This document shows positions 1-6,789 of a stretch of DNA of 33,934 nucleotides, in pieces. The position numbers were made by a program, and so were the translations under genes. Positions within the stretch are counted from its first letter, which is position 1; each line of letters starts with the position of its first letter. A model generated the notes under the pieces. It made no database searches, was not told the origin of the DNA, and was given only the letters and a program-made list of their open reading frames with translations. Source of the DNA: Brevibacterium picturae (lineage in GTDB: Bacteria; Actinomycetota; Actinomycetes; Actinomycetales; Brevibacteriaceae); contig NZ_JAKDJU010000015.1 of the NCBI RefSeq assembly GCF_030453725.1, positions 1 to 33,934 on the forward strand. The letters run 5' to 3'.

Positions 1-133
1 CCCCGACAGCGTCAGCGGCACTGGCGGAAAAGCCACATGTTTGCGCGTCCTGATCGGTGATGGGCATCACCAGGGTGGTTACCATCACAGAAGAAACTTC
101 GGTACCGGCGTCGGTGCGGGCGCGGGGCTGGTT
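1..133. other. Left edge, no callable gene
   Basis: No gene can be supported here. One plus-strand frame is open from the window edge and stops at TAG 134-136, giving a Gly/His-rich tail I do not recognise. The other two plus frames stop at 51-53 and 58-60. A minus-strand frame is open from ATG 85 to the edge, but it has no ribosome binding site or -10 box in front of it. The stop at 134-136 coincides with the -10 box of the next gene, an arrangement seen elsewhere in this window. The edge frame could therefore be the 3' end of a real gene, but the evidence is thin. Confidence 0.3.
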
Positions 134-139
134 TAGACT
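134..139 (+). promoter_or_regulatory. -10 box for leaderless response regulator mRNA
   Basis: TAGACT fits the actinobacterial -10 consensus TANNNT. Only 6 nt separate it from the GTG start at 146, so transcription would begin at or next to the start codon. There is no Shine-Dalgarno sequence before the GTG, which agrees with leaderless translation. No good -35 is visible. The promoter is inferred from spacing alone. Confidence 0.6.
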
Positions 140-145
140 GGTTCC

Positions 146-766
146 GTGCTTGAAAACAGCGAAGAACCAACTTCAGATGAGTCCGTGCCGGTTCGCCGCG
201 TCGTAGTGGCGGAAGACGAGGCAGTGATTCGTCTCGATATCGTCGAGATGCTGCGCGAGGTCGGATACGACGTCGTCGGCGAAGCCGCAGACGGCGAATC
301 CGCGATCCGCCTGGCAGAAGAGCTGCGACCCGATCTCGTCGTGATGGACATCAAGATGCCCATCCTCGACGGAATCTCGGCGGCAGAGAGGATCGCTCGG
401 GCACGCATCGCCCCGGTGGTGCTCCTGACAGCCTTCTCACAGAAGGAGCTCGTCGAACGGGCCCGTGATGCGGGAGCAATGGCCTACGTGGTCAAGCCCT
501 TCACCGCTGCGGACCTCATTCCGGCCCTTGAGATCGCCCTGTCACGCCATGCCGAGATCAGCTCCTTGGAGAGTGAGATCTCCGATCTCACCGAGCGCTT
601 CGAGACCCGCAAGGTCGTCGAACGGGCCAAGAGCCTCCTCCAGACCTCGATGGGCCTGAGCGAACCCGAGGCCTTCCGCTGGATCCAGAAGACCTCGATG
701 GACCGCCGATTGACCATGCGTGAGGTCGCGGACACCGTTCTCAAGCAGATCGGCTCGAACAAATAG
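146..766 (+). CDS. pdtaR: ANTAR-domain response regulator (PdtaR-like)
   Basis: Two-component response regulator that acts on RNA: phosphorylation of the receiver lets the ANTAR domain bind dual-hairpin antiterminator RNAs. The receiver covers about residues 18-130, with acidic residues Glu23/Asp24, phospho-acceptor Asp68 in VVMDIKMP, Thr95 and Lys117 in VVKPF. The ANTAR helices cover about 140-202 (ERAKSLLQTSMGLSEPEAF, then REVADTVL). The 206-residue length is normal for the PdtaR family. The GTG start is fixed by the -10 box 6 nt upstream. The partner kinase (PdtaS type) is not in the window. In Mycobacterium tuberculosis the homologue also lies just upstream of polA, rpsA and coaE, so the context supports orthology. 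The gene converges on the thioesterase, with a strong hairpin between them. Confidence 0.9.
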   Translation: MLENSEEPTSDESVPVRRVVVAEDEAVIRLDIVEMLREVGYDVVGEAADGESAIRLAEELRPDLVVMDIKMPILDGISAAERIARARIAPVVLLTAFSQKELVERARDAGAMAYVVKPFTAADLIPALEIALSRHAEISSLESEISDLTERFETRKVVERAKSLLQTSMGLSEPEAFRWIQKTSMDRRLTMREVADTVLKQIGSNK

Positions 767-790
767 TCACCGCCACCCCGATTGCACACT

Positions 791-825
791 GAGGCCGGCG
801 AATCCGATGAGGATTCGCCGGCCTC
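791..825. terminator. Bidirectional terminator hairpin
   Basis: A perfect 15-bp inverted repeat (arms 791-805 and 811-825, starting GAGGCCGGCG) with a 5-nt loop lies between two convergent genes. There is no real T-run on the plus side. It can serve both the response regulator and the thioesterase. Confidence 0.8.
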
Positions 826-843
826 CTTGCTGCTGCCTGCAGC

Positions 844-1302
844 TCACTTGGGTTCGGTCTTGAGGACCATGTTGGTGATCCGCACGATCGAGAGGAGGCG
901 ACCTGCCTCATCGGTCATCTTCACCTCGTGGGACACGATCGTGCGTCCCTGATGGAGCACCTCGGCGCGGCCGGTCACAGTGCCGTCCCGCGCGGCCCGC
1001 AGATGTGTGGCGTTGAGATCGACGCCGACGACGTTCTTCCCGCCGGAGATGAGGAACGAGTGCATCGATGCCAGGGACTCGGCCAGCACGACGTGACCGC
1101 CGCCGTGGAAGAGACCCATGGGCTGTGTGTTGCCCGCCACCGGGGTCGTGCCACTGGCGTGATCGTGTGCCAGGTCGGTGAACTGGATGCCCATCTTCCC
1201 CGCCAGATCACCGCCCGCTTCTGGACCATTGAGCTGGGCGAGCAGCTCGCGGCACTGGACTTCTGTGGTCCGCGCGGTCAGTGGCGTATGCGGTCTGAAC
1301 AT
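844..1302 (-). CDS. PaaI-type hotdog-fold thioesterase
   Basis: Small acyl-CoA thioesterase of the PaaI/MenI-like hotdog superfamily, 152 residues, probably a cytoplasmic homotetramer hydrolysing a CoA thioester. The family signature is seen at about residues 57-72: Asn in GNTQPMG, then LFHGGGHVVLAESLAS with the HGG turn and the catalytic acidic residue in the following helix. The C-terminal strands (GRAEVLHQGRTIVSHEVKMTD) match the usual end of the fold. The ATG at 1302 is preceded by AAGGAG 4-5 nt upstream, unlike most of its leaderless neighbours. It diverges from polA and shares a promoter core with it. Its substrate cannot be read from the sequence. 1,4-dihydroxy-2-naphthoyl-CoA (menaquinone synthesis) is one possibility for such proteins, but that is inference. 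Confidence 0.85.
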   Translation of the reverse strand: MFRPHTPLTARTTEVQCRELLAQLNGPEAGGDLAGKMGIQFTDLAHDHASGTTPVAGNTQPMGLFHGGGHVVLAESLASMHSFLISGGKNVVGVDLNATHLRAARDGTVTGRAEVLHQGRTIVSHEVKMTDEAGRLLSIVRITNMVLKTEPK

Positions 1303-1330
1303 CGTTCTCCTTCATGTCAGTTTTGAACGA

Positions 1331-1337
1331 TAGGCTA
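1331..1337. promoter_or_regulatory. Overlapping divergent -10 boxes (polA / thioesterase)
   Basis: The heptamer TAGGCTA reads as TAGGCT on the plus strand (1331-1336) and TAGCCT on the minus strand (1337-1332), so both directions have a TANNNT box in the same seven bases. The plus box ends 7 nt before GTG 1344, giving a leaderless polA mRNA. The minus start would fall near 1325, leaving a leader of about 22 nt that contains the thioesterase AAGGAG. Confidence 0.6.
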
Positions 1338-1343
1338 TGCCAT

Positions 1344-4010
1344 GTGACTCAAGTAAACGAATCCCTCCTGCTCATCGACGGACACTCTCTGGCCTACCGC
1401 GCCTTCCACGCCCTTCCGGTGGAGAACTTCGCCACCAGCACCGGGCAGTCGACGAACGCCATCTACGGCTTCATCTCAATGCTCATCAACGTCCTCAGGG
1501 ACGAGTCACCCAGCCACGTGGCCGTGGCCTTCGACCTCGGTCGACAGACCTTCCGCCTCGAGGAATACGCCGAATACAAAGCCGGACGAGCGAAGACGCC
1601 GCCCGAATTCCACCCCCAGATCGATCTGATCAAGGACATCGTCGTGGCCATGGGGATCGCCGTCGTGACGAAGGAAGGCTTCGAAGCCGACGATGCGTTG
1701 GCGACCATGGCCCGGATGGGCACCGAAGCAGGTGCACGGGTCGAGGTGATGAGCGGAGACAAGGATTCGTTCCAGCTCTCGAACGAGACCGTGACGATCC
1801 TCTACCCCAAGCGCGGGGTCAGCGATCTCAACCGCATGACCCCGGCGGCTATCGAAGAGAAGTACGCGGTGACACCGGCGAACTACCGCGGACTCGCGGC
1901 CCTGGTGGGGGAGAAGGCCGACAACCTTCCCGGCGTGCCCGGAGTCGGCGACAAGACCGCGGCCAAATGGCTGCAGGCCTACGGCGATCTGCCCGGTGTG
2001 CTGGAGAATGCAGGATCAATCAAAGGCAAGGTCGGAGAGAAGCTGCGCGACCACATCCCTTTGGTCGAACGCAATTTCAAGCTCAACCGCCTCCTCGACG
2101 ATGTCGACCTCGACCTGAGCTACGCAGATCTGAGATGGGGAGCCGGCGACCCGAGCGAACTCTCGAGCCTGTTCGATCAGCTCGAATTCCAGGCTCTCGG
2201 CAAACGCCTGAGCGCGATCTTCGGTGAGGAAGCCGTTCCGTCCCAAACCCTCGCGCCTGCCCGGGAGGTCTCCGTCGAAACCCTCGAGGTGACCGACCTC
2301 CTCGACAAGATCAATGACTGTGATGTCCTCGCCCTCGACTCCGACGCGCGCTACGAGCTGGGACGGGGAGACGTCCGCGTCCTCGCGGTCTCCGGCACGC
2401 CTGAGCAAGCCTGGGTCGTCGACCTCGCCGAGGCGGGGGAGTCGACCGTCTCGGACCTGGGCTCGGCGCTGCGAACGAAGAGCCTCATCCTGCACAGCGC
2501 GAAGACGCAGGTCAAAGCCTGGCGCTCACTGGGCCTCGACGTCGACGACGTTGCCGGTGACACCGCGCTGGCAGCCTATCTGCTGGTGCCCGATCAGCGC
2601 AGCTATGAACTGCCGCAGATCGCGCTCGACCGTGCCGGGATCGAACTGAGCGAAACCGGCAGCGACAACGGACAGCTGGCCCTTGACCTCGACTCCGACC
2701 AGACCGCTTCGACTCGCGGCCACAGGGCGGCCGCGCTGCTCGAGGTCCATGAGGTTCTGGCACAGGCAATCGACGACGCGAACATGGGTCAGGTCTATCG
2801 CGACATCGAACTGCCCCTGGTCCCGGTGCTGGCGAAGATGGAGCTCGCAGGCATCGCCGTCGACGAGTCGGGCCTGGCCGGGCTCATCGACGAATTCACG
2901 AAGCAGGCGAACGCGAGCGCCGAGCTCGCCTATGAAGCGATCGGCCATGAAGTCAATCTCGGATCGCCGAAGCAGCTGCAGACGGTGCTCTTCGACGAAC
3001 TCGACATGCCTAAGACCAAACGCACGAAGACCGGTTACACGACCGATGCCGAGGCGCTGGCGGAGCTGTTCATCAAGACCGAACACCCGTTCCTGCAGCA
3101 CCTGCTGGCCTACCGTGACTCGACGAAGCTCAAACAGACCGTCGTCGGCCTGCTCAAGACCGTAGCCGAGGACGGGCGCATCCACACCACCTACCAGCAG
3201 ACCGTCGCCGCGACAGGTCGTCTGTCCTCACTCGATCCGAACCTGCAGAACATTCCGGTGCGCACCGAATCGGGCCGGCGGATCCGTGAGATCTTCATCG
3301 CCGCCCCGGACATCGACAATGCTCGGCTTCTGACCGCTGACTACTCACAGATCGAAATGCGCATCATGGCCCACCTCTCGGGTGACTCCGCACTGATCCA
3401 AGCGTTCAAGGACGGCGAGGACCTGCACTCCTACGTCGGTTCGAAGGTCTTCGGCGTCGGCATCGACGAGGTGGACTCCGCTATGCGGTCGAAGGTCAAG
3501 GCCATGTCGTATGGCTTGGTCTACGGACTCTCCGCCTACGGTCTCTCCCGCCAGCTCGCGATCGGTGTGGACGAGGCGAAGAACCTCATGGAGCAGTATT
3601 TCGAGCGCTTCGGCGCAGTCAAGGACTACCTCGACGAGATCGTCGAGCAGGCCCGGGCCAACGGCTACACGGAGACCATCATGGGCCGCAGGCGCTACCT
3701 GCCGGCGCTGCACAGCGAGCGGCGACAACTGCGGGACATGGCCGAGCGCGCGGCGCTCAACGCCCCCATCCAGGGATCTGCCGCGGACATCATGAAGATC
3801 GCGATGCTCAAGGTCAGCGACCGCCTCGGCGATCTGAAATCCACCGTGCTGCTGCAGGTCCACGATGAGATCATCGTCGATGTTCACCCCGACGAGATCG
3901 ACGCTGTGACGGCGATCGTGACCGAGGAGATGGGGTCCGCATACGAGTTGGATGTGCCCCTCGACGTCAATGTCGGCACCGGAGTCTCCTGGCACGCAGC
4001 GGCTCACTGA
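1344..4010 (+). CDS. polA: DNA polymerase I
   Basis: DNA polymerase I (888 residues from GTG 1344) fills gaps after excision repair and removes Okazaki primers. The N-terminal 5'-3' exonuclease covers about residues 1-290 (LLIDGHSLAYRAF, EGFEADDALATMA, helix-hairpin-helix LPGVPGVGDKTAAKWL). The middle region (about 310-490) has the 3'-5' exonuclease fold, but its first motif reads LDSDAR where the active form has DxE, so proofreading is probably lost, as in many actinobacterial and Thermus enzymes. The polymerase domain has motif A DYSQIEMR (about residue 666), O-helix MSYGLVYGLSAYGLS and motif C QVHDEIIVDV. An upstream in-frame ATG at 1314 exists, but the -10 box at 1331-1336 would exclude it from the mRNA. 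The product would act with the UvrABC proteins encoded further along. Confidence 0.97.
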   Translation: MTQVNESLLLIDGHSLAYRAFHALPVENFATSTGQSTNAIYGFISMLINVLRDESPSHVAVAFDLGRQTFRLEEYAEYKAGRAKTPPEFHPQIDLIKDIVVAMGIAVVTKEGFEADDALATMARMGTEAGARVEVMSGDKDSFQLSNETVTILYPKRGVSDLNRMTPAAIEEKYAVTPANYRGLAALVGEKADNLPGVPGVGDKTAAKWLQAYGDLPGVLENAGSIKGKVGEKLRDHIPLVERNFKLNRLLDDVDLDLSYADLRWGAGDPSELSSLFDQLEFQALGKRLSAIFGEEAVPSQTLAPAREVSVETLEVTDLLDKINDCDVLALDSDARYELGRGDVRVLAVSGTPEQAWVVDLAEAGESTVSDLGSALRTKSLILHSAKTQVKAWRSLGLDVDDVAGDTALAAYLLVPDQRSYELPQIALDRAGIELSETGSDNGQLALDLDSDQTASTRGHRAAALLEVHEVLAQAIDDANMGQVYRDIELPLVPVLAKMELAGIAVDESGLAGLIDEFTKQANASAELAYEAIGHEVNLGSPKQLQTVLFDELDMPKTKRTKTGYTTDAEALAELFIKTEHPFLQHLLAYRDSTKLKQTVVGLLKTVAEDGRIHTTYQQTVAATGRLSSLDPNLQNIPVRTESGRRIREIFIAAPDIDNARLLTADYSQIEMRIMAHLSGDSALIQAFKDGEDLHSYVGSKVFGVGIDEVDSAMRSKVKAMSYGLVYGLSAYGLSRQLAIGVDEAKNLMEQYFERFGAVKDYLDEIVEQARANGYTETIMGRRRYLPALHSERRQLRDMAERAALNAPIQGSAADIMKIAMLKVSDRLGDLKSTVLLQVHDEIIVDVHPDEIDAVTAIVTEEMGSAYELDVPLDVNVGTGVSWHAAAH

Positions 4011-4012
4011 CG

Positions 4013-4063
4013 CGGAGGTGAACCGGAGTCGGGAATGAACCCGACGCGGAGATGAACCGGAAT
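4013..4063. repeat. Three tandem 17-bp repeats after polA
   Basis: Three contiguous 17-bp units (4013-4029, 4030-4046, 4047-4063) share a core like CGGRRRTGAACCSGA. Units 1 and 3 match at 15 of 17 positions; unit 2 is more diverged. They begin two bases after the polA stop and run straight into the large hairpin at 4063. No open frame uses them. The GTGAACCGG core recurs after secG (27411-27419), and GTGAACCG after uvrC (21091-21098). Confidence 0.75.
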
Positions 4064-4120
4064 TCATTGTGCGATGACGTTCGTGAATGCGGCTGTGGAC
4101 GAACGTGATCGCACAATGAA
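4063..4120. terminator. Long 3' hairpin at the polA / methyltransferase junction
   Basis: A 22-bp inverted repeat (arms 4063-4084 and 4099-4120) with a single mismatch and a 14-nt loop. A second palindrome, TGAACCCGGGTTCA (4117-4130), overlaps its right foot. It lies between convergent genes and can end transcription from both sides, but it has no T-tract and is longer than a usual terminator. With the tandem repeats before it, it looks like a repetitive extragenic element. The rest of the gap, to 4213, shows nothing further. Confidence 0.7.
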
Positions 4121-4213
4121 CCCGGGTTCACCGCGAAGTGAGGTCCACGAAAGGGTGCTGTGCAGTGCGGTTCGCGGCAGAGACCGTGCCTGGTTCGCGG
4201 CGGCGTGCGGGGC

Positions 4214-5053
4214 TCAGTCCTTGTTGAGCGTGGTGGAGAAGATGACGGTGCCGGGCATGAGTGAGCCGCGCAGCGGAGACCAGCCGCCCCATGCGGTCTG
4301 GTTGGACTCCGGCCACTCCGGTTCGGTCACCGAATCGATCGTGAAGCCGGCTGTCACGAGCATGCTCACCCAGTCGCCCATGGTGCGGTGGTGCTCGGCG
4401 TAGACCGGCTGCCCATCCGCGGAGATCTCCACGTAGGGAGTGCGGTCGAAGTACGAGTACTCGACGGTCAGGCCGGCTTCGCCGGGCACATCGGGGAACA
4501 TCCAACGCATCGGGTGCGTGGTCGAGAACGCCCACCGTCCGCCCGGGCGGACCACACGTGCGACCTCTGCGAGAACCACCTCGGCGTCCTTGACGAAGGG
4601 CAGTGCCCCATACGACGAGAACGCAACGTCGAAGCTGTTCGAGGCGAACGGCAGCTGACGAGCGTCGGCGTGCAGGAACGTCGGGGGAGTGGCATCGTCG
4701 CTGAGGGGGTGCTCACGCTGCAGGCGAGAGGCCTGCTCGAGCATTCCGGCGGAGACATCGACACCGGTGGCAATGGCTCCCTCTTCGGCCAGCCAGCGCG
4801 AACACTGACCGGCACCGCAGCCGACTTCGAGGATCTGTCGCCGGTTCACATCTCCGAGCAGATTCACATCCGATTCGTGTATTCCCTCGGGACACCACAT
4901 GAACTCGGAGGCGCCGAGGAAGCTGCCGTGTTCGGCAAGATACTCCTCGGCGGAATTGTCCCAATAGCCTCTGTTGGCGCGCACCGACGCCTCTTCATCG
5001 ATGGGCAGATAGCCACCGCTGATGACCTCGGCTCGATAACTTCCGTCGCTCAT
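4214..5053 (-). CDS. Class I SAM-dependent methyltransferase
   Basis: Predicted cytoplasmic methyltransferase of about 279 residues with a Rossmann-like SAM-binding fold. Motif I is ILEVGCGAGQCSRWLAEEG. It is followed by the acidic end of strand 2 in GVDVSAGMLEQA, motif II DARQLPFASNSFDVAFSSYG, and VLAEVARVVRPGGRWAFST, the classic post-motif region of the Methyltransf_11 group. The ATG pair at 5056 and 5053 follows GGAGG; I take 5053 because its 4-nt spacing is workable and that of 5056 is only 1 nt. A TTG at 5089 would extend the frame but lacks a ribosome binding site. The N-terminal stretch (RANRGYWDNSAEEYLAEHG) resembles small-molecule methyltransferases common in actinobacteria. The substrate cannot be inferred. 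It converges on polA and diverges from rpsA. Confidence 0.85.
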   Translation of the reverse strand: MSDGSYRAEVISGGYLPIDEEASVRANRGYWDNSAEEYLAEHGSFLGASEFMWCPEGIHESDVNLLGDVNRRQILEVGCGAGQCSRWLAEEGAIATGVDVSAGMLEQASRLQREHPLSDDATPPTFLHADARQLPFASNSFDVAFSSYGALPFVKDAEVVLAEVARVVRPGGRWAFSTTHPMRWMFPDVPGEAGLTVEYSYFDRTPYVEISADGQPVYAEHHRTMGDWVSMLVTAGFTIDSVTEPEWPESNQTAWGGWSPLRGSLMPGTVIFSTTLNKD

Positions 5054-5120
5054 CATTCCTCCGTGGCTTGGTCCATGATTCGTTTGCAACTTCGGCGTGC
5101 ATTCACGCCATGGATGATGC

Positions 5121-5155
5121 TAGTATTGACAACCGTATGCGCGTATGCATACATG
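5121..5155. promoter_or_regulatory. Possible promoter/operator between methyltransferase and rpsA
   Basis: TTGACA at 5126-5131 is followed after 17-18 nt by ATACAT/TACATG, a fair sigma-70-type plus-strand promoter for rpsA. The same stretch holds GTATGC twice (5135-5140 and 5143-5148) and the 10-bp palindrome GTATGCATAC (5143-5152), which together look like an operator. A minus-strand -10 for the methyltransferase could be TAGCAT (5122-5117), but no matching -35 is seen. Confidence 0.35.
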
Positions 5156-5206
5156 ACCAAAATCGTAATCGAGACCGGATCCAGTTCTCAGGGCGCTGTC
5201 ACAGCA

Positions 5207-5237
5207 TTGCCTCAGAGTATCGGATCTGGACCATAAT
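5207..5237 (+). promoter_or_regulatory. Possible proximal rpsA promoter
   Basis: CATAAT (5232-5237) is a good -10 hexamer, with TTGCCT (5207-5212) 19 nt upstream as a loose -35. A start near 5244 leaves a leader of about 15 nt with GGAG at 5244-5247, 11 nt before the ATG. This is inferred from motif similarity only. Confidence 0.35.
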
Positions 5238-5258
5238 TCCATCGGAGTCCCAACCTAT

Positions 5259-6743
5259 ATGACCACCACCACGCCGGAATCGGTGCAGCCGAAGCAGATC
5301 GCTGTCAACGACATCGGAACCGCTGAGGACTTTCTCGCCGCCGTCGACGAGACGATCAAGTACTTCAACGATGGCGACATCGTCGAAGGCACCGTCGTCA
5401 AGGTCGACCGCGACGAAGTGCTCGTCGACATTGGATACAAGACGGAAGGCGTCGTCCTTTCGCGAGAACTCTCCATCAAGCATGATGTCGAGCCCGGCGA
5501 AGTCGTCGAGGTCGGGGACGAAATCGAAGCCCTCGTTCTTCAGAAGGAAGACAAAGAAGGCCGACTCATGTTGTCCAAGAAGCGTGCGCAGTACGAGCGC
5601 GCCTGGGGCGACATCGAGAAGATCAAGGAAGACGACGGTGTTGTCACCGGTACCGTCATCGAGGTTGTCAAGGGCGGCCTGATCGTCGACATCGGTCTGC
5701 GCGGCTTCCTGCCGGCATCGCTGGTCGAGATGCGTCGCGTCCGCGATCTTGCTCCTTACATCGGCCAGCAGGTCGAAGCCAAGATCATCGAACTGGACAA
5801 GAACCGCAACAACGTCGTTCTGTCCCGTCGCGCTTGGCTCGAGCAGACTCAGTCGGCCGTTCGCCACGACTTCCTGCAGACCCTGCAGAAGGGCCAGGTC
5901 CGTCCCGGCGTCGTTTCCTCGATCGTCAACTTCGGTGCATTCGTCGACCTCGGTGGTGTCGACGGACTCGTGCACGTCTCCGAGCTGTCCTGGAAGCACA
6001 TCGATCACCCAGGTGAGGTCGTCACCGTCGGTGACGAGGTCACCGTTGAGGTGCTCGACGTCGACATGGATCGCGAACGCGTCTCCCTGTCGCTCAAGGC
6101 GACCCAGGAAGATCCATGGCAGCACTTCGCTCGCACCCACGTCATCGGTCAGATCGTTCCCGGCAAGGTCACCAAGCTGGTTCCGTTCGGTGCGTTCGTG
6201 CGCGTCGAAGACGGCATCGAGGGCCTCGTCCACATCTCCGAACTCGCTGTTCGCCACGTGGATCTGCCTGAGCAGGTTGTCTCCGTCGACGAGACCATCT
6301 TCGTCAAGGTCATCGACATCGACCTCGAACGCCGCCGCATCTCGCTGTCGCTGAAGCAGGCGAACGAGGGCGTCGACCCCGAGGCCGAAGAATTCCTCGA
6401 CCCTGCCCTCTACGGCATGCCGCAGGAATACGACGAAGACGGCAACTACAAGTACCCAGAGGGCTTCGACCCCGAGACCAACGAATGGGTCGAGGGCTAC
6501 GAAGCACAGCGCGAGACCTGGGAGCAGCAGTACGCCGCTGCTCAGGAACGCTGGGAAGAGCACAAGAAGCAGGTCGCCAAGGCCATCGCTGCGGATGCCG
6601 AAGCAGGCTCCGCCGAAGCCGGCGCTCCCGCTGAACCCGCTCCAGCCACCGGATCGTTCTCCTCGGAAGAGGCTGACGACGAAGGAACGCTGGCCAGCGA
6701 TGAAGCTCTCGCAGCACTGCGTGAGAAGCTTGCAGGCAGCTGA
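5259..6743 (+). CDS. rpsA: 30S ribosomal protein S1
   Basis: Ribosomal protein S1 binds mRNA and helps initiate translation on leadered messages. The 494-residue product has the four S1/OB-fold repeats typical of actinobacteria, at about residues 40-108, 126-191, 212-280 and 297-366. Repeats 3 and 4 show the clearest signatures (NFGAFVDLGGVDGLVHVSEL and PFGAFVRVEDGIEGLVHISE). The Gram-negative six-repeat form is longer. The tail after about residue 370 is acidic and then Ala/Pro/Glu-rich, as expected of the disordered C-terminus in this phylum. The ATG at 5259 is the first codon of the conserved frame. The gene sits between polA and coaE as in Mycobacterium tuberculosis, and its terminator hairpin overlaps the start region of the next gene. 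Confidence 0.97.
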   Translation: MTTTTPESVQPKQIAVNDIGTAEDFLAAVDETIKYFNDGDIVEGTVVKVDRDEVLVDIGYKTEGVVLSRELSIKHDVEPGEVVEVGDEIEALVLQKEDKEGRLMLSKKRAQYERAWGDIEKIKEDDGVVTGTVIEVVKGGLIVDIGLRGFLPASLVEMRRVRDLAPYIGQQVEAKIIELDKNRNNVVLSRRAWLEQTQSAVRHDFLQTLQKGQVRPGVVSSIVNFGAFVDLGGVDGLVHVSELSWKHIDHPGEVVTVGDEVTVEVLDVDMDRERVSLSLKATQEDPWQHFARTHVIGQIVPGKVTKLVPFGAFVRVEDGIEGLVHISELAVRHVDLPEQVVSVDETIFVKVIDIDLERRRISLSLKQANEGVDPEAEEFLDPALYGMPQEYDEDGNYKYPEGFDPETNEWVEGYEAQRETWEQQYAAAQERWEEHKKQVAKAIAADAEAGSAEAGAPAEPAPATGSFSSEEADDEGTLASDEALAALREKLAGS

Positions 6744-6756
6744 TAACAGCACTCAC

Positions 6757-6789
6757 AAGGGCTCCCGGTCGATTGATCGGGAGCCCTTT
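6757..6789 (+). terminator. rpsA terminator overlapping the next gene's RBS
   Basis: Left arm 6757-6770 (AAGGGCTCCCGGTC), loop GATT, and right arm 6775-6789 ending in CCCTTT form a stable stem with one G-T pair, 13 nt after the rpsA stop. The right arm contains GGGAG (6779-6783), which is also the only plausible Shine-Dalgarno sequence for GTG 6790. Confidence 0.75.

Noticed and set aside
1..85. Minus-strand frame from ATG 85 running off the left edge
   Set aside because: 28 codons only, no ribosome binding site, no TANNNT box at the proper distance, and no recognisable sequence. It could be chance.
1314..1343. Ten-codon N-terminal extension of polA from ATG 1314
   Set aside because: It lies upstream of the -10 box at 1331-1336, so it would be outside the mRNA. 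The extra residues are not seen in PolA proteins.
5199..6752. 517-codon minus-strand open frame opposite rpsA
   Set aside because: It mirrors the strong codon bias of rpsA (Asp- and Val-rich translation), has no homology I recognise, and ends in the rpsA promoter region. It is a shadow frame.
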